Positions 1-9,512 of a stretch of 48,969 nucleotides of DNA are shown one piece after another. The notes under the pieces are model-generated. The model was not told the origin of the DNA. It saw only the letters and a list, made by a program, of their open reading frames with translations, and searched no databases. This DNA comes from Gemmatimonadota bacterium (lineage in GTDB: Bacteria > Gemmatimonadota > Gemmatimonadetes > Gemmatimonadales > JACORV01): NCBI GenBank assembly GCA_016179225.1, contig JACORV010000012.1, positions 1-48,969 on the forward strand, written 5' to 3'. The first letter of the stretch is position 1; each line of letters opens with the position of its first letter. Position numbers and translations under genes: made by a program.

Positions 1-1007
1 GCGATGCCCACGTTCTTCTGCGTCTCGACCGTCGAGGTGTCCGTCGCGAAGACGGGCTGGTCGCGGTCTTGCCGGTCCACCGTGAGGAAGAAATGGAGAC
101 GGTCCCGGATGATGGGGCCGGAGAGCGAAAAGCCGAACTGGTTGGAGGTGAAGTCGGTCGGCTCACGGCCGAGAAAATCGCTTTTCGTGAAACTGGCGCT
201 CCGGCGGTAGCCCCAAACGGCTCCGCGGAACTGGTTGCTGCCGGACTTGGTGACCGCGTTGACCAGTCCACCCGTGTAGTTGCCGCGGGTGACGTCGTAC
301 GCGTTGGTCTCGACCTGGAACTCCCGGACGGCCTCGATCGAGTAGGCGAACGGGATCCGGTCCGACCCGCGCGCCTCACCACCGAAGAAGGTGCCGTTGG
401 CGCCCACGCCGTCGATCAGGATGTTGTTCGCGCCCCGGCGGCCTCCGCCGATGGAGAGGGTGCCGCCCGACCCGTCGCCCACAGCGGTGTTCACCTGCGG
501 CGAGAGCGCGATGAAATCCGAGAAGTTGCGGCCGTTGGTCGGCAGGCTCTGGATCTGCTCGAGCCCCACGCGGTCCACCCGGCCCGCCTGCTGCGCGTCC
601 ACGACTGGCACCGCCTCGGCGGTCACGGAGACCTCCGACACTTCCACCGGCGCGCTCTCCAGCGCGAAGTCCACCTGGACCACGTCGCCAAGGGCGAGCT
701 CGTAGCCCGCCTTCTCCTGCGGCCGGTATCCGATGGCCTGCGCCCGGACCGTGTACGGTCCGCCGACCTGGAGCCCGAACAGGGCGTATCGCCCGTCGTC
801 GCCCGCGATCGTCCGCCGGACGACGCCCGTTTGCGTGTTGGTCACCGCCACGGCGCCCGCGACCGGATTGCCGTCCGGCCCCCTCAGGCGCCCACGGATG
901 GTCGCGGTCGTCGTTCCCTGCGCGTGGAGCGGCGCCGCCGCCCCCACCACAAGGAGCAACGCTGCCGCCGTGCGGGTAAGGACCGTCCGCACTGACGTTG
1001 GTCTCAT
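1..1007 (-). CDS. TonB-dependent receptor / carboxypeptidase-regulatory-like N-terminal part (truncated by window edge)
   Basis: Minus-strand reading from ATG at 1007: MRPTSVRTVLTRTAAALLLVVGAAAPLHAQGTTTATIRGRLRGPDGNPVAGAV... signal peptide, carboxypeptidase-regulatory-like domain, then plug-like GGGRRGANNILIDGVGANG. Open to the window edge, so absent from the ORF track. Confidence 0.8.
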   Translation of the reverse strand, partial: MRPTSVRTVLTRTAAALLLVVGAAAPLHAQGTTTATIRGRLRGPDGNPVAGAVAVTNTQTGVVRRTIAGDDGRYALFGLQVGGPYTVRAQAIGYRPQEKAGYELALGDVVQVDFALESAPVEVSEVSVTAEAVPVVDAQQAGRVDRVGLEQIQSLPTNGRNFSDFIALSPQVNTAVGDGSGGTLSIGGGRRGANNILIDGVGANGTFFGGEARGSDRIPFAYSIEAVREFQVETNAYDVTRGNYTGGLVNAVTKSGSNQFRGAVWGYRRSASFTKSDFLGREPTDFTSNQFGFSLSGPIIRDRLHFFLTVDRQDRDQPVFATDTSTVETQKNVGI

Positions 1008-1105
1008 AGGCGACTCCTGCAGTTGTGCTGGTTGTACCGCAGACGTACGGCTCACGACCGGGCAAGATAGAGCGGCGCCGGAGCCGCCGTCAAGCGAAGG
1101 GGAGG

Positions 1106-2470
1106 CTACCCGGCCCGGCCCCGGAGCCGCACCCAAAGCCAGTAGGCCGGAAAGCCCGAAAGGATGACGCCGAAGGCGATCGCGGGGTCTCTCGGGCTCG
1201 TAATCAGCGCATTCCCGAGGATCATGGCGCCTGACAGGATGAAGAGCAGGGGCACCAACGGATACCCGAACGTCCGGACCGGCCTTTCCAGCTCCGGGCG
1301 TCTGTGCCGCAGCACCAACACCGTGGCCGCCGCCAGGGCATAAAAAGGCCAAATCGCGAGGACGAAGGTGTCCGCAAGGCGCTCGAAGCCCAGGAAGAGC
1401 ACGAAGACGACCGCCAGGAGGCCGATGAGCGCGATGGACCGCGACGGCGTCTGGAAGCGCGGATGCACCCGTGCCAGGCCCCGGAAGAACAGGTCGTCGT
1501 CGGCCATGGCGTAGATGATCCGCGGGCCGGTGAGCATCGAGCCCATGAGCGTGCCGAACGTCGAGACCATCACCACCACCGAGACCAGCCCCACACCCAC
1601 CCGGCCCACGAGCAGCTGCGCCGCGTCCGCAGCGACCAGCGGCGAATGCCGGACGCTCGCGATCGGCAACAGATAGAGGTACGCGAGATTCACGGCGAGA
1701 TAGATGGCGATGACCGCCACGGTGCCGATGACCAGCGCGCGCGGCAGGTTCCGCTGCGGGTCCTTCACCTCGCCGCTCACGAACGAGACGTCCGCCCACC
1801 CGTCGTAGGCCCACAGCACCGAGACCAGCGAGAGTCCGAAGAGCCGCGCCTGGACGGCGCCGTCGCTGGCGGCATAGTGACCCATCTCGCCCTGTCCCAG
1901 GACGAACGCCAGCAGGAACAGCAGGGTGAGGGCCAGGTACTTGGCGCCGGTCGTGAGGTTGAGCAGGATCGCGCTCCACCGGACGCCCACGTAGTTGAAG
2001 ACCGCGGTGACGACGATCGCCCCCGCCGCCACGTAGTGGACCAGGCCGGCGGCGGGATCGTAGCCGAGCGAGCGCAGGAGGTACTCGGCGAAGACCGTGG
2101 CGATGGCGCCGAGCGCCGTGGCACGGATGACGAGCAGCTCGGTCCAGCCAAACAGAAACGCGGGGAGCCGGCCGAACCCCTCGCGCACGTAGACGTATAC
2201 GCCCCCCGAGCGGGGGAACAAGGCCGCCAGCTCCGCGAACGTGAGCGCCCCGCACAGCACCAGGAGACCGCCCAGCCCCCAGACGCCCAGCATGGGGAGC
2301 GGCGATGGTACGAGGTCCGCGATGCGCGCGGGGGTGCGGAAGATCCCGCTGCCGATCGTGGAGCCGACGAGCACCGCGATGGCCGACAGGAGTCCGAGGC
2401 GGCGCGGGAGCCGCTCGCCCCATGCGTCGCGTTGGCTGTCCGCTTCGCGCGGACGGTCGCCGTAAGGCAC
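1106..2470 (-). CDS. APC-family amino acid permease
   Basis: ORF 1106..2539; multiple TM segments, motif LVGSTIGSGIFRTPARIA and FAELAALFPRSGGVYVYVREGFG typical of APC transporters; probable GTG start near 2470. Confidence 0.85.
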   Translation of the reverse strand: MPYGDRPREADSQRDAWGERLPRRLGLLSAIAVLVGSTIGSGIFRTPARIADLVPSPLPMLGVWGLGGLLVLCGALTFAELAALFPRSGGVYVYVREGFGRLPAFLFGWTELLVIRATALGAIATVFAEYLLRSLGYDPAAGLVHYVAAGAIVVTAVFNYVGVRWSAILLNLTTGAKYLALTLLFLLAFVLGQGEMGHYAASDGAVQARLFGLSLVSVLWAYDGWADVSFVSGEVKDPQRNLPRALVIGTVAVIAIYLAVNLAYLYLLPIASVRHSPLVAADAAQLLVGRVGVGLVSVVVMVSTFGTLMGSMLTGPRIIYAMADDDLFFRGLARVHPRFQTPSRSIALIGLLAVVFVLFLGFERLADTFVLAIWPFYALAAATVLVLRHRRPELERPVRTFGYPLVPLLFILSGAMILGNALITSPRDPAIAFGVILSGFPAYWLWVRLRGRAG

Positions 2471-2537
2471 GCGCCAAGATACCGTATTGTTACGGGATTG
2501 ACACTCCTTCCTGGGGCGGTGAAGCTTGGCGTGATCC

Positions 2538-3824
2538 ATGCGCGTCGTCGCCGTCGGTGTCAGTCATCCTTCCGCGCCGCTCGCCATCCGCGAGCGACTC
2601 GCCCTCACGGCCGAGGCGGGCGCGACGCTGCTCGCGCGCGCGCGCGAGGCCGGCGCGGAGGAAGTGGCCGTGCTGGCGACCTGCGGACGCACTGAGCTCT
2701 ACGCCGCCGGCCGCGACGTCCCTCCCGACGCCGACGCGCTCGCCACCCTCCTCGCCGAGGCGGGCGACGCGCCGCTCGCCGATCTCCAGCCGTACCTCGA
2801 GCGGCGGCACGGCCGCTACGCGATCGTGCATCTGTTGCGCGTGGCGAGCGGGGTGGATTCGCTGGTCGTCGGCGAATCGGAGATCCTCGGCCAGGTGGCG
2901 CGGGCCGGCGAGCGTGCGGAGCGCGCGGGCGCGAGCGGCCCGGTCCTGGCTCGCGTGTTCGGCGCCGCGGTGCGCGCGGGGCGGCGCGCCCGCGCCGAGA
3001 CTGCCATCGGGGCGAAGGCGACGAGCGTCCCGGCCGTCGCCGTTGAAGAGGCTCAGCGCGTCCTCGGAACCCTCGCGGGACGCGTCGTGCTGGTGCTCGG
3101 CGCGGGAGAGACCAGCCAGCTCGCGGTGCGGGCGCTGATGGCGCGGGGCGCGGCGCCCCCCCTCATCATGAACCGCACCCTCGCGCACGCCGAGGCACTG
3201 GCCGCCGCGTTCGCGGCGAGGGTGGCCCCGCTGGACCGGCTCACCGCGGCGCTCGAGTCGGCGGACGTCGTGGTAGCGTCCACCGGCGCCCCGCAAGCGC
3301 TGCTCGCGGCCGACGACGTCCGCCGCGCCATGCGGGGCCGGCGCGACCGGCCGCTCGCGATCGTGGACATGGCGGTCCCGCGTGACGTGGACCCCGCGGT
3401 GCGAGACCTGCCGGGCGTGCATTACTTCGATCTCGACGACCTGGCGCGCGCGGCGGAGGAGAACCTGAACGGTCGCCGCGCCGAAGTGCCGCGCGTCGAA
3501 GCCATCGTTGCCGAAGAAACGGAGCGGGTCCTCGACTGGATGCGGACCGCGTCGGTGACGCCGGCGATCGCGAGCCTGCGCAGCCGCGCCGAAGCGATCC
3601 GCGAGGCGGAGGTCGTGCGCGCGCTGCGCCGGCTGCCGCGGCTCTCCGAGCGCGAGCGCCGCGCGCTCGAGGCGTTCAGCAAGAGCCTCGTCAAGAAGCT
3701 TCTCCACGATCCGACGAGCGTGCTGAAGGCGGAGGCCGGCAATGGCCGCGCGGCCGAGCTGACTGCGGCGCTGCGGCGTCTCTTCGCGCTTGACGCGGGG
3801 GATCCGGACCGGCGGGAGCCGTGA
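2538..3824 (+). CDS. hemA: Glutamyl-tRNA reductase
   Basis: MRVVAVGVSHPSAPLAIRERLAL...LATCGRTELYA...GVDSLVVGESEILGQ...; characteristic HemA motifs. Confidence 0.95.
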   Translation: MRVVAVGVSHPSAPLAIRERLALTAEAGATLLARAREAGAEEVAVLATCGRTELYAAGRDVPPDADALATLLAEAGDAPLADLQPYLERRHGRYAIVHLLRVASGVDSLVVGESEILGQVARAGERAERAGASGPVLARVFGAAVRAGRRARAETAIGAKATSVPAVAVEEAQRVLGTLAGRVVLVLGAGETSQLAVRALMARGAAPPLIMNRTLAHAEALAAAFAARVAPLDRLTAALESADVVVASTGAPQALLAADDVRRAMRGRRDRPLAIVDMAVPRDVDPAVRDLPGVHYFDLDDLARAAEENLNGRRAEVPRVEAIVAEETERVLDWMRTASVTPAIASLRSRAEAIREAEVVRALRRLPRLSERERRALEAFSKSLVKKLLHDPTSVLKAEAGNGRAAELTAALRRLFALDAGDPDRREP

Positions 3825-4762
3825 AGGCGACGGCCAGGGCGGTGGTGCGCGTCGGTACGCGCGCCAGCGCGCTCGCCCGCCGGCAGGCGGAGTTGGTCGT
3901 CGCGGCCCTGTGCGCCGCCCACCCCGACCTCGCTTGCGAGATCGCGACCGTCACCACGCGCGGCGACCGCGACCTCGAGTCTCCCCTTCCCGCCATCGGT
4001 GGCAAAGGCGTCTTCACGGCCGAGCTCGAGGAGGCGCTCCGCCGCGGCACGGTCACCATCGCGGTCCACAGCCTGAAAGACCTTCCGACCGAAGAGCCGC
4101 CGGGCTTGGTCGTCGCCGCGGTGCTCGAACGAGCCGACCCCCGCGACGTGCTGGTCTCGCGCTCGCGAGGTACGCTGGCGGAGCTCCCGACTGCGCCGGC
4201 CGTCGGAACCAGCAGCCTGCGGCGCGCGGCGCAGGTGCTGGCGCTCAGGCCGGACGCGAGGCTGCTCCCGCTGCGCGGCAACGTGGAGACGCGGGTGCGC
4301 AAGGCCATGGACGGCCTAGGCCCGTACGACGCGATCGTGCTCGCCGCGGCGGGGCTCGAGCGGCTCGGCCTCGCGGACGTCGCCGCCGAGCGCTTCGCGC
4401 CCGATCGCTTCCTTCCCGCGCCTGGCCAGGGCGCGGTCGCGATCGAGTGCCGCCGCACCGAGCCGTTGCTCGATTTGCTCCGGGCCGTGAGCCACCCGCC
4501 GACCTGGTCCGCAGTCACCGCGGAGCGCGCGTTCCTCTCCGGTCTCGGCGCCGGTTGCACCGCGCCGGTCGCCGCGTTCGGCCGGGAGGAAAGCGGCCGC
4601 CTAATCCTCGACGGGCTGGTGGCTTCGCAGGACGGCAGACGCGTCGTGCGGGTGCGGGCCCAGGGTGACCCGTCCGAGCCGGCCGTCCTCGGCGCGCGCC
4701 TCGCGGCGGACGCGCGCGAGGCTGGGGCCGAAGCGCTGCTCGCGGCGGGAGGCGGCTCGTGA
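3821..4762 (+). CDS. hemC: Porphobilinogen deaminase (hydroxymethylbilane synthase)
   Basis: VRVGTRASALARRQAELV...IAVHSLKDLPTE...GNVETRVRKAMDG...GAGCTAPVAAFG cofactor Cys loop; 4-nt GTGA overlap with hemA. Confidence 0.95.
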   Translation: MKATARAVVRVGTRASALARRQAELVVAALCAAHPDLACEIATVTTRGDRDLESPLPAIGGKGVFTAELEEALRRGTVTIAVHSLKDLPTEEPPGLVVAAVLERADPRDVLVSRSRGTLAELPTAPAVGTSSLRRAAQVLALRPDARLLPLRGNVETRVRKAMDGLGPYDAIVLAAAGLERLGLADVAAERFAPDRFLPAPGQGAVAIECRRTEPLLDLLRAVSHPPTWSAVTAERAFLSGLGAGCTAPVAAFGREESGRLILDGLVASQDGRRVVRVRAQGDPSEPAVLGARLAADAREAGAEALLAAGGGS

Positions 4763-5826
4763 CCGGCGCGCCGCGCGAACGGCGCCAGCTCGTCCGCTTC
4801 GCTTTCTACCGGCTCGATCCCGTTTTCCGGCGCCTGCCCGCCGCCGAGCAGCGGCAGCACAAGGAGGAGTTCGCCGCCACCATCTCCGCCTTCGCCGAGC
4901 GCGTGCTGTTGCGGTCGTACAGCCTGGTGGGCGTGCGCGGCGACGCCGACTTCATGCTCTGGCAGGTCGCCGAGGAGCTGGACACGCTGCAGGCCCTCCA
5001 GACGGCGCTCAACCGGACGCGACTCGGCGCCTACCTCGCCGTGCCGTACAGCTACCTGGCCATGACGCGCCGCTCCATCTACGAGATCCGGGACGCGGAG
5101 CCGGGACACACGGGGCTGGTGATCCGGCCGAGCCAGGCGCGCTACCTGTTCGTCTATCCCTTCGTGAAGACGCGCGAGTGGTACGCGCTGCCGATGGGCG
5201 AGCGCCAGGCGATGATGGAGGAGCACATCGCGGTCGGCCGGCGCTTCCCCAGCATTCGGCTCAACACGACGTACTCGTACGGACTCGACGACCAGGAGTT
5301 CGTCGTGGCGTTCGAGGGCGACGACCCCGCGGAGTTCCTGGACCTCGTGATGGCGCTGCGCGAGAGCCAGGCCTCGCGCTACACGCTCCGGGACACCCCG
5401 ACGTTCAGCTGCATCCAGATGCCCATCGCCGACATGCTGGACGCGTTGGGGGGCGAGGCGATGGGCGCCGATGCCGCGCCCGCGCCCCGGGCCGACGGCT
5501 TGGTCGCGGCCTGCGCGCTCCGGGACCTGCCGCCGGGGGCGAGCCGTCGCGTGGTCGCGCGGGGCGAGGTGGTGGCGGTCTTCAACGTCGGCGGCCGCGT
5601 CTTCGCGATCGGCAACCGATGCACCCACGCCCGCGCGTCGCTCGCCGACGGGACCGTGGACGCGGCGACCGCCGTAGTGACGTGCCCCTGGCATGCCGGT
5701 CGCTTCGAGCTCGCGACCGGCCGGGCGATCGACGGCCCTCCCAAGGCGGCGGTGCCGGTCTACCCCGTGCGGATCGAGGACGGCACGGTGCTGCTCGGTG
5801 TGCCAGAGATGACCGTTGCGGACTGA
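4759..5826 (+). CDS. hemQ: HemQ-type chlorite-dismutase-like coproheme decarboxylase fused to C-terminal Rieske [2Fe-2S] domain
   Basis: N-terminal Cld/HemQ-like region with VYPFVKTREWYALP and YGLDDQEFVVAFEGDDP; C-terminal CTHARASLADG...CPWHAGRFELATGRAIDGP (CxH...CxxH Rieske ligands). Position between hemC and hemH. Confidence 0.88.
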   Translation: MTGAPRERRQLVRFAFYRLDPVFRRLPAAEQRQHKEEFAATISAFAERVLLRSYSLVGVRGDADFMLWQVAEELDTLQALQTALNRTRLGAYLAVPYSYLAMTRRSIYEIRDAEPGHTGLVIRPSQARYLFVYPFVKTREWYALPMGERQAMMEEHIAVGRRFPSIRLNTTYSYGLDDQEFVVAFEGDDPAEFLDLVMALRESQASRYTLRDTPTFSCIQMPIADMLDALGGEAMGADAAPAPRADGLVAACALRDLPPGASRRVVARGEVVAVFNVGGRVFAIGNRCTHARASLADGTVDAATAVVTCPWHAGRFELATGRAIDGPPKAAVPVYPVRIEDGTVLLGVPEMTVAD

Positions 5827-6742
5827 CACCACGGCCGTGCTCCTCATGGCGTACGGCGGCCCCGACTCGCTCGACGACGTGGCCCCCTACCTCGCCGACG
5901 TGCGCGGCGGCCGCCCGACGCCGCAGCGCTTGGTCGAAGAAGTCCGCTCGCGCTACGCCGCGATCGGCGGCCGTTCGCCGCTGCTCGCCCGGACCCGCGA
6001 GCAGGCCGCCGCGCTCGCCACGAGGCTCGGCCCCGCTTGGCGCACCGCGGTCGGCATGCGGCACTGGAAGCCGTACATCGCTGAGGCGCTGGACGCACTC
6101 GCAGCGGAAGGCGTGCGGCGCGTGATCGCCTTGCCGATGGCGCCGCACTTTTCCGACCTGAGCGGCGGGGCGTATCGTCGCGCCTGCGAGACCGCGCCGG
6201 CGGTGCGGCGGGGAGACGTGCAGCTGGCGTTCGTGCCCGGATGGAGCGCGCACCCGGGATTCATCGACGCGGTGGCGGAGCGAGCGGGCGCCGCCCTGGA
6301 CGCGCTCGGGGACCGCCGCGCCACCACCCTGGTCGTCTTCTCTGCCCACAGCCTCCCGGAACGGATCATCGATTCCGGCGACCCGTACGCTGAGAACTTC
6401 GCCACCAGTGTCGCCCGCGTGGCCGAGCGGCTCTGCCTCGCCGGCTTCCGCCTCGCGTTTCAGAGCGCCGGTGCCACGCGCGACCGCTGGCTCGGTCCCG
6501 ACGTGGCCGTGGTCATGGGCGACGCGTCGGCGGCGGGCTACGAAGGGGTGCTCGTCGTTCCGATCGGGTTCGTGTGCGACAACGTCGAGATCCTCTACGA
6601 CGTGGACGTGGCCTATCGCGGGCACGCCGTGCGCCTGGGACTCGACTTTTCCCGATCGGAATCCTTGAACGCGAGCCCGCGGCTCGTCGCAACGCTCGCG
6701 GACCTGACGCACGTGGCCGCTCGCGAGGCCGGCTGGTCGTGA
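5816..6742 (+). CDS. hemH: Ferrochelatase (coproporphyrin-type by context)
   Basis: AVLLMAYGGPDSLDDVAPYLADVRGGR...; VVFSAHSLPERIIDSGDPY...; VVPIGFVCDNVEILYDVD are ferrochelatase signatures. Confidence 0.93.
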   Translation: MRTDTTAVLLMAYGGPDSLDDVAPYLADVRGGRPTPQRLVEEVRSRYAAIGGRSPLLARTREQAAALATRLGPAWRTAVGMRHWKPYIAEALDALAAEGVRRVIALPMAPHFSDLSGGAYRRACETAPAVRRGDVQLAFVPGWSAHPGFIDAVAERAGAALDALGDRRATTLVVFSAHSLPERIIDSGDPYAENFATSVARVAERLCLAGFRLAFQSAGATRDRWLGPDVAVVMGDASAAGYEGVLVVPIGFVCDNVEILYDVDVAYRGHAVRLGLDFSRSESLNASPRLVATLADLTHVAAREAGWS

Positions 6743-7824
6743 GTGCGGTCCTCGTGGTGGGCGGCGGCATCACCGGTCTCGTCGCGGCGCACGCCGCGAC
6801 GCGTGACGGTCACGACGTGACGCTGCTCGAGGCGAGCTCGCGACTCGGCGGGCTGATCCTCACCGAGCGCGTGGACGGGTTCCTCGTCGAAGCAGGCCCC
6901 GACGCCTTTCTCGCCGGCCGGCCCGAGATCCCGGCGCTGGTGGGCGAGCTCGGGCTCGCCGGTGACCTCCTCGCGCAGCGGGTCCGCACGATTCTCCTGG
7001 GCGATGGTGGCGAGTTGGTTCCTCTGGCGCCGGGCGCGGCGGCGGCGGTGCTCGAGCTCGCTACGAGCGAGCGCGAGGCGGCCGCCGGGTTCACGACCCT
7101 GCGCGGCGGGCTGGGCTCGTTGATCGCCGCGCTCGCCGCGCGACTCGGCGATCGCGTCCGGCTTGGAGCGCGGGCTCGCGCGGTGGTGCGCGACGGGGCT
7201 CAACTCTTGGTGGACGTCGAAGGTAGTCCGGGCCTCGTCGCCGACGCAGTCGTCCTCGCCCTGCCCGGCCATGCCGCCGCGCCGCTGCTCCGGGAGATGG
7301 ACCCGCTTCTCGCCACGATGCTCGGCGCGCTCGAGTACCGCTCATCGAACACCGTCGCCCTCGCCTACGATGCCAGGGACGTGGGACACGCGCTGGACGC
7401 CTCCGGCATGGTGGTGCCGCGCGAGGCGGCGCGGGCGGTCGTGGCGTGCACCTTCGCCTCGTCGAAGTTCGAGGGCCGCGCGCCGCAGGGCGGGGTGCTG
7501 CTGCGCGCGTTCGTGGGGCGCTGCGGCGCCCGAGAAGTGGAGGAGGAAAGCGACGAACGGATCGTGGATGTGGCGCGCGCGGACCTCGAGCCGCTGTTGC
7601 GCATCACGCGCGCGCCGCGTTGGTCGCGCGTGTACCGCTGGCCCCGCGCGCTCCCCCGGCCCGACGCGCGGGACGGCGAGCCGCGCCACCTGATCCGCGA
7701 GCGCGCGCTCAGGGCCGGCGTCGTGCTGGCCGGATCGGCGGAGGGCGGAGCCGGGCTCTCCGACGGCGTGGCGAGCGGCCGGCGCGCCGCGACCGCCATT
7801 CGCGAGGTAGCGGTCGCGTCGTGA
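6739..7824 (+). CDS. hemY: FAD-dependent protoporphyrinogen/coproporphyrinogen oxidase
   Basis: GTG start VSAVLVVGGGITGLVAAHAATRDGHDVTLLEASSRLGGLI...; PPO/amine-oxidase family; 4-nt overlap with hemH. Confidence 0.88.
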   Translation: MSAVLVVGGGITGLVAAHAATRDGHDVTLLEASSRLGGLILTERVDGFLVEAGPDAFLAGRPEIPALVGELGLAGDLLAQRVRTILLGDGGELVPLAPGAAAAVLELATSEREAAAGFTTLRGGLGSLIAALAARLGDRVRLGARARAVVRDGAQLLVDVEGSPGLVADAVVLALPGHAAAPLLREMDPLLATMLGALEYRSSNTVALAYDARDVGHALDASGMVVPREAARAVVACTFASSKFEGRAPQGGVLLRAFVGRCGAREVEEESDERIVDVARADLEPLLRITRAPRWSRVYRWPRALPRPDARDGEPRHLIRERALRAGVVLAGSAEGGAGLSDGVASGRRAATAIREVAVAS

Positions 7825-8696
7825 CCAGGCGTATCCGCACCTACCGCGAGCTTTCGGGCGAGGACCGCTCCGGCATCGTGGCCCAGGTGGTCGCGCAGCA
7901 GGACCGGGTCCGCGAACGTCTCCGCGCGGTACGGCACACCGTCGCCGTCATGAGCGGCAAGGGGGGCGTGGGCAAGAGCTTCGTCACCGCGCTCCTCGCG
8001 GCGGCGCTGGCGGAGGCCGGCAAGCGTGTGGGCGTGCTGGATGCCGATCTTCAAGGTCCGACGGCGGCGAGAATGCTGGGCGTCGGGCGGGAGCCGCTCG
8101 CGGTGCGCGACGACGACGTCGTGCCCCCCGAAGGCGCGCGGGGCGTGCGCGTGATCTCCAGCGACCTCCTCCTAGCCGAGGGCGCGCCGCTCAAGTGGAA
8201 GGAGCCGGGCGAGGCGCGGTTCGTCTGGCGCGGCACACTCGAGGCGGGGATGCTGCGCGAGTTCCTGGCCGACGTGGCCTGGGGCGAGCTCGACCTCCTG
8301 CTGGTGGACCTCCCGCCGGGGACCGACCGCCTCACCACCCTGATGGAGCTTCTTCCCGGGCTCACCGGCGTGCTGGCCGTAACCATCCCGTCCGACGCCT
8401 CGCTGCGGGCCGTGGCCCGCTCGCTCCAGCTGGCGCGCGAGGGCCGCATCCGCATTCTCGGCATCGTGGAGAACATGGCCAACTACCGCTGCGCGCACTG
8501 CGGCGCTCAGGGCCCGCTCATGACCGGCGACGCCGCCGATAGGCTCGCCGCCGAGGCCGCGGCCCCGGTGCTCGCGCGCCTCCCGTTCGATCCGGCGGTG
8601 CAGGCGGCCGTGGACGGGGGCCGGATCGGCGAGCCGGCCGACCCGGCCTTCGCAGCGCTCGCCGCGGCCCTGCTCGCTCGGGTGGAGGGCGCATGA
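7821..8696 (+). CDS. Mrp/ApbC-family P-loop ATPase (Fe-S carrier)
   Basis: VAVMSGKGGVGKSFVTALLAAALAEAGKRVGVLDADLQGPTAARMLG; LLVDLPPGTDRLTT; CAHC motif. Confidence 0.88.
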   Translation: MTRRIRTYRELSGEDRSGIVAQVVAQQDRVRERLRAVRHTVAVMSGKGGVGKSFVTALLAAALAEAGKRVGVLDADLQGPTAARMLGVGREPLAVRDDDVVPPEGARGVRVISSDLLLAEGAPLKWKEPGEARFVWRGTLEAGMLREFLADVAWGELDLLLVDLPPGTDRLTTLMELLPGLTGVLAVTIPSDASLRAVARSLQLAREGRIRILGIVENMANYRCAHCGAQGPLMTGDAADRLAAEAAAPVLARLPFDPAVQAAVDGGRIGEPADPAFAALAAALLARVEGA

Positions 8697-9166
8697 AGTT
8701 CCTCTGCGTCGACTGCGATCAGCGCATGGTCTTCGAGGAGCGGCAGCTCCCGGGCGATGGCACACTGGCGGTCGCGTTTCGGTGCCCGGCCTGCGGGCGC
8801 ACCGTTGCCCTGTTGACGAATCCCTGGGAGACGCAGCTCGTCTCGTCGCTGGGCGTGATCATCGGCGGCCGCACGGTGCCGGAGCAGCCGATGGAGCTGA
8901 CCCGCACCACCACCGAAGGAGGGCGCGAGGGCGCCTTCGCCGACGCCGAGCCCGGTGAGGAGCGGCGCGATTCCACGCCCGGCGGCGCGCCAGCCCGTGT
9001 CACCTGGGACGACCGGGCGACGCAGCGCCTCGCGAACGTGCCGTCGTTCGTGCGCGGGATGGTGAAGCGCATCTACGCCGACTACGCGCTCGAGCGCGGT
9101 ATCGCGGTCATCACGCCCGAGGTGATGGACGCCGCCCGCAGCGACCTCGGCCTCGAGGGGATGTAA
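8693..9166 (+). CDS. Zinc-ribbon-like plus PCP_red-like (BchB/ChlB C-terminal-like) domain protein
   Basis: N-term CVDC...CPAC pair; C-term TWDDRATQRLANVPSFVRGMVKRIYADYALERGIAVITPEVMDAARSDLG resembles the C-terminal domain of light-independent protochlorophyllide reductase subunit B. Confidence 0.75.
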   Translation: MKFLCVDCDQRMVFEERQLPGDGTLAVAFRCPACGRTVALLTNPWETQLVSSLGVIIGGRTVPEQPMELTRTTTEGGREGAFADAEPGEERRDSTPGGAPARVTWDDRATQRLANVPSFVRGMVKRIYADYALERGIAVITPEVMDAARSDLGLEGM

Positions 9167-9169
9167 TCG

Positions 9170-9505
9170 GTGGCCGACGTCGAGCGGCGGCAGGAGCCGG
9201 AGACCGCGGGCGCCTCCGCCGGACACCGGGACGGCACGCCTCCCGCGGAGCCCTCGACGCGGACGGCCGAATTCGAGGAGCGCCAGGTCGGCGACCTCCG
9301 GATCCGCATCGACCGGACGCTGTGCGTCGGCTTCGCCGACTGCGTGAAGGCCGCGCCCGACGGCTTCGTGGTCGCCGAGGACGGCATCACGGTCTTCGTG
9401 AACCCGGAGCGCGTCGATCGCGCGACGCTCGTCGAAGCGTGCGACGTCTGCCCCGTGGACGCGATCACGGTGTGGGATCACGCCGGCAATCAGATCGTGC
9501 CCTGA
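9170..9505 (+). CDS. Single-cluster ferredoxin
   Basis: IRIDRTLCVGFADCVKAAPDGFVV...EACDVCPVDAITVWD; Cys pattern of [3Fe-4S]/[4Fe-4S] ferredoxins. Confidence 0.8.
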   Translation: MADVERRQEPETAGASAGHRDGTPPAEPSTRTAEFEERQVGDLRIRIDRTLCVGFADCVKAAPDGFVVAEDGITVFVNPERVDRATLVEACDVCPVDAITVWDHAGNQIVP

Positions 9506-9512
9506 CCAAGAC

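Noticed and set aside
69-995. Long plus-strand ORF opposite the TonB-receptor fragment (and many similar long antisense/alternative-frame ORFs, e.g. 1304-2695, 2490-3707, 3691-5847, 13394-15343, 16688-18454, 20028-21878, 39228-41297)
   Set aside because: Arg/Pro/Ala/His-rich translations without recognisable motifs, overlapping confidently identified genes; typical spurious ORFs of high-GC DNA.
2482-2495. CCGTA-TTGT-TACGG dyad between the permease gene and hemA as an operator
   Set aside because: Only 5-bp arms, no second site or regulator in the window; too weak to claim.
2498-2503. TTGACA upstream of hemA as the haem operon promoter
   Set aside because: The expected -10 position (near GAAGCT) is a poor match; the real promoter cannot be assigned by eye.
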